From Sinotaia quadrata (lineage: Eukaryota > Mollusca > Gastropoda > Architaenioglossa > Viviparidae): a stretch of 64,000 nucleotides of DNA. Below, in pieces: positions 1 through 12,000 of the stretch. The position numbers and the translations under genes are program-made. The notes beneath the pieces were generated by a model. That model was not told where the DNA came from, did not search any database, and was given only the letters and a program-made list of their open reading frames with translations. Each line of letters begins with the position of its first letter. Within the stretch, counting starts at the first letter, position 1. The stretch is from the NCBI GenBank assembly GCA_028829895.1, contig CM054181.1, positions 47,880,759 through 47,944,758 on the forward strand, written 5' to 3'.

Positions 1-16
1 AAGGATATAATTTTAG

Positions 17-82
17 ACTTCACACCATGGACTTTATCAGATATTGTTGAAGACTCAAGACGAGCCATGGTCAAAGTTACAG
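17..82 (+). CDS. CD109: Exon 1 of visible gene: strand before the thioester domain
   Basis: An AG acceptor at 15-16 and a GT donor at 83-84 bound 66 bases encoding residues 1-21, including DIVEDSRRAMVKV. This matches the conserved A2M-family stretch just before the GD[IM]xG start of the thioester domain (A2M has VVEESARASVSV there). The exon begins with two bases of a split codon and ends phase 1. It continues a protein whose N-terminal macroglobulin domains lie upstream of the window. Confidence 0.88.
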
Positions 83-3000
83 GTAAACCTTGTTAGATAT
101 TTGAATTTTTTTTTTTTTATTACTTTCATGTTGCTTAGATCTATGATTACAATATTTGAACATACAATTAATTTAAGTGAAAATGGCAACAAATACTATT
201 CACTTCTTCATAATTTTAAAATAATTAGTTTCTGTCATTCGGGAGTCTGGCATGATTATATATGTACACCACCACCAGTAACATTTGCCTCTCCTCCATG
301 TGATCTAAGGGAACTAACTCATAATCTCAGATGTTGCTTTGCTAGCAATCTTTTGATGTGCAGCCCTTCTTTTAATGATTTCTGTAAAAGTGCTTTAGGA
401 ACAGACAGAGCCTTATTTTGTGTTCTGAAACACATCTCAGATACAGCACTGCTATTGTTCATTGCAGGAGACATGATGGGAAATGTACTAGAAGATATTG
501 ATAAACTGGTGCAGATGCCATTTGGGTGTGGAGAGCAAAACATGATCACCACAGTGCCGAACATCTATGCCCTGACGTACCTCAATGCTATCAATGATGT
601 ACCACCAGGTTTTGCAGAGAAAGCTAAAGGGTACATGAGGGCTGGTGGGTATTCACTATAATTGATTTGACATTGATGTCACTGACTAGTCATTTAGTTG
701 ATTGATACATTTTGGCAGATTGGTCCATTAATAATGGCATTGATATGTAATTAAGTAGTCATGTAGTTAGATTGATAAATATTGGTAGAATATTAACAAT
801 TAATCATCAACAGATAACTGACTAGAAATTATACAATTGACTGATATAAATGAGAAGATTGACACATTAATAAGTAATCATTGATGCATAACTGGATAGT
901 CATTGAATTGACTTATGGACTGACATATATTGATTGGTAGATCGATAGCATTAGCAGTTGGTCATTGATGTCTAGTGTTTTAGTTTTTTGACTGGGAGAT
1001 GTAAGGAAGTCCAAGAAGTGGTTAACAAAATAGCTAAATTTTAAGTGTTTATTATGTGCAGATCTATAAGCAGTGAAGTATGTAAAAAAAAAAAAAAAAA
1101 AAAGAGAGAGGTGCAAACTATTTGTTTTACTGTAAATATACATGTATTGAAACTATATTTAAAAAAAATCAAGAATGTTGAATGTTTTGGTTTTTAAGAT
1201 TTTTTCCCCAAGAATTAAGATAATGTTATGTATTTTTGAAATTTGATTCTGAAATAATATTGGATTCTCATGACAGGAAGTCTTTTAATATATATACATA
1301 TATATCGTTTTTAATTGGGATTGCTTTGTTTTGTTAAATCATTAGAAATTAATAATTTTACAAACAATTCAAACCTCAGATTTTTATCTACAATCCTCCA
1401 CCCCACAAAAAAACAACAAATTAATATATTTTTGTTTAAAAAGCTTTTAATTTTATAATGTTTTTCTAATATTGTATATATTAAAAACAAAATTACTGTC
1501 ACTAAAGTATATTTATATTGTAGTAAAATATAAAACAGCTTAGAAATCAATTCATAATGATAAATTACTATTGCTCTGATTTTGTAAAATTGGTTCTATT
1601 TTTTGACAAAATGCTGTTATCTTGCAGATAGTAAATTTAAAAGTGTCCTTTTTGCTGCTTTCTATATCTACTTTTGTTCATTATATAAATATATTAAAAT
1701 CTAAACATTGTAATAATTTGAATTAAAAATATATTTCTCTATCTACTTTTCATAAAATTATTCTTTACCTTCCTTCTCTTTCACAAATGCATCTTACATC
1801 ATTGTGATTGGTTGGGTAGTAAATTTGTTCTAATATAATAGAGTGATTATTAGATTAATGTATTGCTGATTGTTGATATTTATCAGTAGGTAGGTAGGCA
1901 GAGGAATAACTGCTGAGATAAGTAGAAAAGTTTCTTTTGTACCAATAAATAAAGTGTTTAACGAAATATTGAAGAGACCTCTTGACTGGTTAGTTTTGTT
2001 TTGAAATGATATGATTTTACAGAGTAACTGATGTTATTTCTTTTTTTAAAAAAAGAAGACTAATATGATACACATTCCATTTTACCTGTGCAGGTTATAA
2101 CAAACAGACTCAACAGTATCGTTATACCAATGGAGCGTACAGTGCTTTTGGTGAACGACAGGACAATGCAGGCAGTACGTGGTAGGTTAGATAGATGATA
2201 ACATCCTTCCATTACTTTTATTGTTGTGAAAAGTGTAATCATCAGTAATGTACATTCTAGTTGGGTTAATCCACCTGAAACTCCACTGACTGACATTTAA
2301 AATTCTTCACTCCATTTTCAGAGTATTTTCTTTTAGACCATTGCTCTTTCAATCTTTTTATTCTTAAGCGGAAAGGTTTTGAGGCTGACAATTGCTGTAA
2401 CTAATGTTTGAGTTAGTCACATATTTTTCTTTTAAAATTATAGAAGAACAGTTTGTGGTCCCAGAAATTTATAGTGATATGATTAATATTAGTTATTATT
2501 TATCATCATTTTTCGTATCTGTTTGGTGTCTTCATTTTCATTTTTATTTGTCATGTGTGCAATGATTTCACCCTTTAAATTGTAAATGCTATCTTGATTT
2601 GCATGTTTTATAGATAAACGAATGTGAAATAAATTTAAAACATTTCAATAGAAATTTTTCTTTTGTTTTAGTATAGTAATACCAGTATATATGTATATAA
2701 AACAATTAAATGAACATCTTGAAATAAAAATTTAAAAAATTGTCCTTAGGTTGCTAAATTCAAATCATATTATTGCTTAGAATATGTTTTCCAGATAATT
2801 ACTTTCATTTAATTTTTTTTCCCCAGTTTTACCTTTAGATAGTAGTGTCTTTATGCAGATATTTATTCTTTTGTTTAAGGTTGACAGCCTTTGTTCTAAA
2901 GAGTTTTGCACAGGCAAACCAATTCATCAATGATACAGTAGATTCTCTAATTTTGGAGTCTGCTGCTACCTTTGTGCTCAGCATGCAGCAAAATGATGGG

Positions 3001-6000
3001 TCTTTTAGGGAGAGTGGACGAGTCATTCACACTGAAATGCAGGTATGCTAATTTGCATAATGGAAAGTAAATGGAAAGTCACTCTGTGCTGTAAATCCTT
3101 GTTTAAAAAATGACTGTCAGTAGAAGTATCTTGTCTAAAGAATTGTCTTATTTGAAATCTCTTGTTTGAAGTGTGTAATTTTTTTCTTAAAGTCATATTT
3201 TGTCTAAATTGTTTCGGCTGAATGAATTGTCTTTTCTGCTATTACTTTATCCAGTTTTCTATCACATAATCAGATGAGCACACACAAGTTAGTATCATAC
3301 AAACACACAAGCCAGAGCCATTAAGGGCCATATAATGCACTTAGGGGGAGAAAAATTAGATTAAAAACTCTCACAGTATTGTGCCCCTTAGTATGAGGGA
3401 TTTTTCTCAGTACTTTTTTCTCACTTCAATTATGGTTAAGACATTTGCAAGAATTTTGTGCAGAGTTCTTGAGGGTGTCAGCTTTCATCCATTCATTTTG
3501 GCTTTTGCTGTTAGTTTTTTCTTCCTCATCCCTTTTATCTGTCTCCAAGATAAGGTGCAGATGCACAGGTTGTACCTATAGATTTTTAACCTTCAGGACT
3601 GCCTGTGTGTTATGTATGTGGCAGCCTAACTATTTTTTTTGCATCACATGAACTAATTGCAAGAGTGGAAGGACATGCTTGTTTTCTTATGCCAGTCAAA
3701 TGTCTTTTGTAGGGAAAATAATGCACTACGCATAGCGATATCAGTGACAGTCATTTATCTTTGTGCAGGCCGTAGTGACTAGCAAATGGAGCAGGTAAGA
3801 TATAGACAAAAACTAACCCCATATTGTGTCCAGTCAGACTTCACTGTATTGCTCTCATCACTTAGATGTAAGGGGTTGAGAAAGCACCCTATGTTGAAAA
3901 AGGTTGAGTCATTGAATGAAGGTGGATCTAGTACCACTCAGTTCAGGCCTTTAGGTGAAACTATTACCACGTCTTCCTTGGAATATGCTTTCTCAGTTTA
4001 AGTATTTGTTATGTGAACAACCTGATTGTTTGGCTTCTTGTCCAACCCTCAAGGTTCCAATGCTGTCTACTGGCACACCTGAGGAGATAAATGATGCGGG
4101 AAATGGGTGTTTTCTCCCTGCCATCTGGTATTTGATGGCACAAATTTCTGGAGGGAACTGAGCTCTTGCCTAAGGAGATGACATCAATGGCTTTTATGAC
4201 CCTTACACACTGTCAGTTAGTACCATGGGAGTCCATCTGCCTAGCCCATCTCCACATGCCCGCACGCACACACACACATCAGGAATAATTTGGGGTAGCA
4301 GATTATTGCATTTTTAGTGCTCATTTCAGAACTATGGTGAAATTTCTCAACCTCTTTCCATCTTGGTAAAAATTTAATTTGAATTTAATTAGATATGTTG
4401 GAGGTTTGGATTAATCTTACACGTCGATGTATTTTTCAAAATCTTCATCTTCGTGGTTACTGTTGATGAAGGTGATTGAATGCTGTCATGTTGCAACCCA
4501 GCTATTGTCTCTTCCTCTTGTATAGGCCTACCTTTCATACAAACTTATCATTTACATAGAGGAAGATTTTGTTGTTCTTAGCTCACTATTTCAATAACTC
4601 CACAAGGTACTTTTTATTCCCATTGCTTAACCTTTCATAAATATACTAGATTAATAATAAACAGCTACTTTGAGATTTTAAATAGTTTTTATCCCACCAA
4701 TCTTGTTCAAATGTGGATCTGCCTTAGCTGCAAATCTTATAAAATTTGGAGTCTTAGTCAGAATATATTTACCGACTCTGATTACCACTCCACTAAAAAA
4801 ACAACTGACTTCACAACTCCAATTCCTGACTCTAACTCCACAGATCTGCTTCTGAGTCCAGACAGGTCCAAATATTGCTGGTATTTCGCTACAGATGCGC
4901 AATTGATACAAAGCTGAACCCCCGAGCTCCCTAAGCAAAAAAACCATCAATTTTAAAAAATCAGTTAGCCACTCAATGTGTGAAACACTTTATCACCAAA
5001 ATTCCTTCTTGGAATGATAATCTGATCAACAGCAGCTGTGAATTTGAATGCACAGGTAGTCTTTGCACGCAGAACATCGAAAGACCATTGCCATATTTAG
5101 CCTTGTACACTACACTGAACTTGCATGCCAAGACGCAGACACACAAAATCTATAGAAGAGTTCATTTCTAGGGTAAGTCAGCATATACCAATGTTGTAGT
5201 ATATCGGAATATAATTTTATACGTTCATCCTGCTATTACAGGCCACCGGGGAAATCCAATTTTCTGGTAATCTCACTAAAGTGGGATCTGGAGTTCAAAT
5301 GGTTAATTCTATTTATTATTGAGATTGATGATTTTGATCATTGTGTATTTTGTTGTTTGTATTTGTAGCTGTATAATAAATATAATAAATGTAAGTAATA
5401 TATACTTCATATTTTGTATTGAGACTTTAATTTGAATGATTAGAGGAAAGTCTACAGTTATGAAGTATGATAAATGTCTAAAATGTATACTTATGTTTTG
5501 TATTGTTTGCTAGTGGGACATGTAATTTGGTTGATTAGATGAAAGTCTACATTTAACTTGTATAATAAATGTAAAAAATATATACTTCATGTTTTGCATT
5601 GATTACTTGAGACTTGTAATTTGATTGATTAGAGGAAAGCCTACAATTAACCTGATAAGGAATGTCTGAAATTATGCTTCATGTTTTGCATTGTTTACTA
5701 GTGGGACATGTAATTTGATTGATTAGAGAACAAGCCTAAAATTATTGATTTGTTACCAGATGACGTTAAGTGACTAAAACCAAAACCAAAGTCTGCAGAT
5801 ATGTATATAATTTTGTCATGTAGATTACATTAAGCAGAATGAAAATATTTTGTTGACTACCATCAGAATCCTAAACATTATTGTGGTTGTTATTGTTTCA
5901 TGCCTAGTTCTAGAGGTGTATTGAATAACATAAAATATTTTAACAGGGTGGAACTGCTGCAGGTGATCCTTTGACTGTATATGTTGTCATCTGTTTACTG

Positions 6001-9000
6001 GAAGCCAAGAAATATGGAGTTGCTGTAATGTATTTTATTTTATTTTATATCTGTTTTACATCACATTTTAAATGCATTGGGCATTGATATTTTTTATTGT
6101 GAAGTAACAGTTGTTTTTTTTGTTCTTTTATGTTTCACCTTCATTTAAAAAACAAAAATTGATTTGTTTCCTATATTCATTAGTTGGCTGACGGCCATGT
6201 TTTGACGCTTACCGATAACTGAATGGGTCAGTGTGCTAAAAAATTTAAAGCGACTGTAATTATCAATGGATTTTAAAAATTTAAATTACTACCTATTATA
6301 GACATACTAAGGAATCTTAAAAGTATTTTTTAAATTTTTTTCGAATTCAAAAACAAAGAAATAATACAAAGATTTCTTATCTTTTTGTTGAACTTGGGAA
6401 CATTTTCACCGTTTTTTTTTTTTTTACTAGTCTACTAAATAATTAAAAGCAAGCATAATTCGTACAATTCTAAAATGATTTTCAAAATAAATATTATGGG
6501 GGACATTTTAAAAATATTTATTTAATTTTTTAACGTTTGCTTATTATTATTTTAAATTCAAAAATAAATAAATAAATAAAAAGTTTTCTTACCTTTTTCT
6601 TGTGTTGACCTTCGTCAATTTGTTAGATGTTTCCTTGAATAAAATCCGAAAGAAAACGATTTTTGTTGATTGCCATTTGAATATATGGTATAAATAATAA
6701 TTTATCTTGTGTAAATAAATATTATTCTGGGGAAATTGGTTGATTTTGAACAAAACGAAAGAGTCATATGAAAACCACGAGGGTTCGGTTTGAGACTGAT
6801 CAGTTGTTTTTTTTTTATTATCAAATCGTCACATCCAAAAATTCAGTAGGCCTGTCGAATTTCATCTACAATATGTTAAATTAATTTACACAATAAAGTT
6901 CTTTAGGTAGGATCAGGCAATCAACTAAAAATCGTGTTTGAAACGTGCAATGTATAATTCCAAACCGGTTCAAAATGGCGGCTCAGCTTCTTTACAAGCG
7001 AGGGGTGACTCGGGATTTCTGAACTTTGTAATGGAAAATACCTTTCTAAAATTAGTTAGCCAATGATAAAATTAGAGCAGATTGGCTGCTGAACACAAAC
7101 ATATCTTTCTCCTTGACCTTGATTGGTATTTTTTTTTAAGTGGCTATCGATAAAAATAGTATCATAACGACGTCCACGAGGTTTCGGGTGGAGACCGAAC
7201 GGTTTTTATTTTTTATTATCAAATGGTCACATCCAAAAATTCAGTAGGCCTGTCGAATTTCATCTACAATATGTTAAATTTATTTACACAATTAAGTTCG
7301 TTAGGTAGGATCAAGCAAACAACTGAAAATGGTCCTTGAAACGAGCCATGTGTAGTACAAACTTCGGTTCAAAATGGCGGCTCAGCTTCGATAAACGTGA
7401 GGTGTCTGGGGATTTCCGAACTTTGTAATGGAAAATACCTTTCTAAAAATAGTTAGCCAATGATAAAATTAGAGCAGATTGGCTGCTGAACCCAAACATA
7501 TCGTCTGCTTGACTTGATTGTTATTTTTTTTAAGTGGCTATCGATGTGCGCACGCGCTTACCTTTTAAGGTCACAAGGCAGTGAACAGGTTAACATTATC
7601 TGTTTTGAATAGCAGTTTCATGGTCAAAGGGAGGTAATACTCACCTGATCATTAGTTTCATACATATATTTGCTTCAATGTCGTCCAACCGCTCATAACT
7701 ATGGCCAGTATTTGTGTTTATTGTACCTTTCCAATTTTTACATTCATCTATCTTTGAATTACACATTTGCCTTCCTCCTCCCATTTTATGTATCCATTCA
7801 TCATTCATTCATCTTTGAATTAAACATTTTCCTCTGCCCACCCATTTTATTTATTCATTTATCCATCTTTGGATTAGATATTTGGCCTATGCTTATTAAT
7901 CCATTCATCCATCTTAGGATTATATTTGACTTCTCTTAATCCATTTGCATCCTTTTTGGATTACAGGTAAATGAGCGCAAGCTGTCCAGTGCCATAAGCT
8001 ACATAAAATCCAAAGCCGATGGTGGTAACATGAAAGGGAATAATTTCCTCTCTGCTCTCACAGCATATGCATTAGCTCTCAACAATCCTAGTGACCCAGC
8101 TGTCCCAAAACTTCTTCAGGGCATAATAAGTTGGTATTACTTTTCCCCAGATCATTTTGCAATAATGACTTTATAGAATTTTATCGGACATGTACTTGTC
8201 ATGGAGCTTGGTCTCTCTTGAGTTTTGTTTTGTACATCAACATTTATTTCTTTGTTGCACCAAGATATGCTTTTTCAGCCACTTAACATTAAATAATACA
8301 TAATCGGTCAATGGTTACATTATATTTCTTGAGCAAATTATACTCAGGTTTGTATATAACTATAATAAATATAAATACAGTTAAAGTCTTCAGCCATGCT
8401 GTGGAATGTGCACTAAATCAGAATCTATGGATAACTGAAATAGTTGTATTGTGACCTGCTTTTTAAATATGCATTAAGAAAAGGTGTTCAAATCCACCTA
8501 GCCAGCTTAACTAAATTCGGGTTTACTTGCAGTATATTAGAAAAACATTTCAAAGATATTAGTAATTTATAATTTAAAAGAATTTGTTCTTCTTTAAAAT
8601 TTAAAAAAAAATAAATCAAATAAGCTTGAAATATCATTAGTTCTAATTGAGCACAATCATCCGACCCTCATTCCTTCACTACTTCCACATTTGAGCTTAG
8701 TGTGGGATAACTTGAATTTCTAGTAATTGTTTTCCACTAATGATCTCACCAGTTTTAGCATGTTATCAAATATCTTTTACTTTAAAATCACAGTGGCATA
8801 GTTCATAAGATGTGTAAAATGTACTCTGCTACACTCAGAGAATTTTTGTCCTTTATGAAATTGAAAATATATCATGTTCTAATTTACTTACAACATTATA
8901 AAATCTGTTACAAAATGTGGAGAGTCACTAACATTTTATATACTTCATTTTTTGAACTCAAGTTTTCAGTTGATAACATCATGAAACACATCTGCAGCTC

Positions 9001-12000
9001 AGAGTATCCACAAATAAAAATAAAAGTAATAATTTGAAAATAGTCTTGTGAGAGTGGATCTTGCTGATTTATGGGGTATAAATTCATGTCACCATCACTG
9101 ATTTTTTTCCCATAGTTACAAAACCATTGTCATATGTGGGAAGGAATAATATATATAATATTTAGCTAATTTAATCATTCACAACTATTCTAAAAAATAA
9201 TTCAAAAGGTACCAGAAAACCAGAAGTTCACATATATATTTTCTTGCTTGATATCAGCCAAAACTGTCTGATCCAAACTTTGTTTCATTTTCATTTTGGA
9301 TCATTAGCATTTACCTGCACAGATAGTATCTTTTCATTCTTTTTTTTTCCAGTCCCTGTTGTCCTTTTATCAGAATTACTGAAAGTAAATTTTTCTTTCA
9401 TCAAAATTAGTAAAAGTAATTTTTCCTTTTTTCTTTATTTCATTTCTTGGGCTGCTCTTTTTTTTTTCCTGTCTTTTTCTTTAATTCAGTATGAGAATCC
9501 TGATTTTTTGTTTTGGGGGTTGATTATTTGAGTGGGAAAATACATTTTGCTTGCCACATTTAATGAAGTTTACTAATTTTTCTTTTGAAAATATGGTGTT
9601 TAATTATTAATGAGTTTGAGTGAGAAGTTACATTTGAATACTCCCTTTCTTGTTTGAAGTTTACTAGTTCTTTTGAAAATATGTTGGTTTTAAAAGTAGT
9701 TTTGTTCAGTAACAGCTAGGAAGAGTCTTATACTTTGGCTAATAACTTTGATACTTTGGAGGATCTCACTGTAAGTTTATGTCCTATCCATATCAGCTTT
9801 CATTCCTTATGTTCCTGCAACTAAGTTTTTGAGACAGAAGCCCATGGCATCTCATTGTTGTCTATTGATGCTTTTCAGTGCATGGCTAATTCAGTTTAAT
9901 CTTCAGGTATAAAGATAAAAAGTTTCAGATAGATTTACATTTGCCCTGATTTTTCAGTGTTGTTTTTGTGCATCAGAATAAATAAATAGCATGACGATTA
10001 TGATAACTAAAGCCCACTTATTTGTTTGGAGGTGCTGGGGCACCGTGGCTGCAGAAAGAGGACAGCAGTGGAAATGACCCTGTGATCCAGCCTCGTGGAA
10101 TGTATTACCAGCCACCAAGTGGTCCTAGTGATATTGAGATCACAGCCTATTGCCTGTTGACATACAACACAATGAAACAGCATGGAGAAGGTCACGAGCT
10201 TTTGCTGTGGTTACAGAGGCAGCAAAACAGTGATGGAGGATTTCGCTCTACACAGGTAAGTCATGATACAGAAGAATAAATTCACAGAAAATATGCAATA
10301 TTGTGCTTGTGCATTATATTATAATTAACTCTTGTCTAGTTGGGTGTGTCAAATGCAGGCATTCAGTTTATTTAGCACAGATTTGGCACATATGCCTGAA
10401 CATGGTCAATTGAGAAGTTTACCATACAGAAAAATTATCATCAAGTTTGCAAGATTTTATTTCTAATTATATAATTTACTCAAAAGCTTTCCCATCAAAA
10501 ACAAAACAGTAATTATAATTGAATCTCTTTATCTTGCCTTGTTCTAGACATTTATCAGACATTTTTCACATTTAATTTCAGGGTTGTGCTGTGCCTGTCT
10601 TGTGTAGATTTTGTGTTAGCTTTTCATTTTCAGTAATTACTTCTGAATTTTCTACTTGTCTATCCTGTAAAATCTGTCAAAAAAAATTATTTGTGCAGGA
10701 CACTGTGATGGCTCTTCAGGCTATTTCAGAATTTGCACTGTATTTCCGTAATTCCAATCCAACTGCATCAGTGACAGTAACACCCCTGGATCCACCAGAG
10801 AAATCCACATCAGTTGACATTAACATCAATAATGCAGTTTTATTGCAGTTCATTGAAGTGAGTCTATTTTATTTTTTACAGATAGTTGCCATACACACTT
10901 TATGTGACCCACCACAACAAAATGAGCTGGAATCATTTTTGGGTTATTCTATCTGCAGAAATTGGAAGAATATTCTTGTAGCTAATGGTTTTTCATCTTT
11001 TTCTTAAAATAAAGACCTGATGAAAAATGTGGCCTCACTCATTAAGTAATTTTCAGTAGTAACCACATCACAGAAACACCATTTTTGGCATAGATAATAT
11101 AACACAAGTAAATAGGTTCCAAAGTTCTACTGCTGTTGTCTCAAACCATTGTTTGCTTTAAAAAATTTGAAAGAAAGAGGGAAAAAATGAGCAATTTACA
11201 AATGATTACTTTTTTAACAAACCACTAAACAGTGACAGAAAAGAATGACCAACGTGTTGAATTGATAATCTGGTTATTTTTGATGGTATTTATATCTATA
11301 TCAAGAATGGTTATGGATGTATTGACTATATATCTGATCTGCACTGTCAGTCTTGGTTAACATTAGTGTGCACCAACATAGACTCACTGTTGAATATCAT
11401 GTGACTAGGCTTATCAGTCAGCAAAGGAAAAACCTACCCTAATGATTTGCTGTTTACATTCTTCACAATAATGTTTTAGCTTTCTTTGGAAAATGACTTT
11501 CAGGTCATTCAGTGACATCACAGAAATCTTAAACAGAATAGTCAGAAATGTAGCTGGATCCATTCATTTGAAAGGGGAAACAGAATTCAAAAAGTAGTGG
11601 TGGTTTTTCACCCCTTCATGAATAAAATATATTTGGTTGCCTGTTTAAAAATGTATTATTTTAATATAACCAAAATATTACACACATACAGAATAAGTAT
11701 TAATCTTTCCAAAACAATTGAAATCTCAAAATGGACCTTGTCCTCTTAGCCTATTTTAGCTGCTAGCAGGAAATGGCATAAATTACACTCCGATTCATAT
11801 CCTGATGGTGGGCACATGGTAATTATAGGACTTTTGACTTAGAGACAAGTAAAAAATATTGATAGATATGAGAGACATTGAATATCGTTTACCTTCTGAT
11901 ATCTTTCAGATATAAACATCTGTGTTTAGTAATTCTAAAATGTTGAGTGTCAGCAAAATAACCTACTCAAAGCCACATAAACAGTGTCCAGTATTAATAA

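Larger units (their letters stand above)
3043..5946 (+). other. Intron 4 (2.9 kb)
   Basis: Holds a moderately complex, non-AT-rich stretch at about 3560-4290 that I do not recognise (possibly an old transposon), a short CA run at 4263-4279, a GACTC/GAGTC-rich degenerate stretch at 4748-4862, and a 95-bp tandem array at 5371-5750. Open frames here are short and show no family motif. Confidence 0.6.
6025..7966 (+). other. Intron 5 (1.9 kb)
   Basis: Contains a 399-bp tandem duplication (6774-7545) and, just before exon 6, a degenerate array of acceptor-like motifs (7730-7966). The 6180-6770 part is AT-rich unique sequence that may belong to the same element as the duplication, since both contain GCTTACC near a CGATA word. 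Confidence 0.65.

Noticed and set aside
44..661. 205-codon open frame at the left edge
   Set aside because: It reads through intron 1 from the end of exon 1 and runs past exon 2's donor; only 468-644 matches the protein family.
83..7966. Mutually exclusive duplicate exons for the thioester region, as known in some TEP genes
   Set aside because: I searched the introns around exons 2-5 for a second GCGEQ or GSTW/GRVIH-like frame and found none.
10591..11007. 138-codon open frame
   Set aside because: Exon 8 with intron read-through on both sides; family similarity stops at 10699 and 10857.
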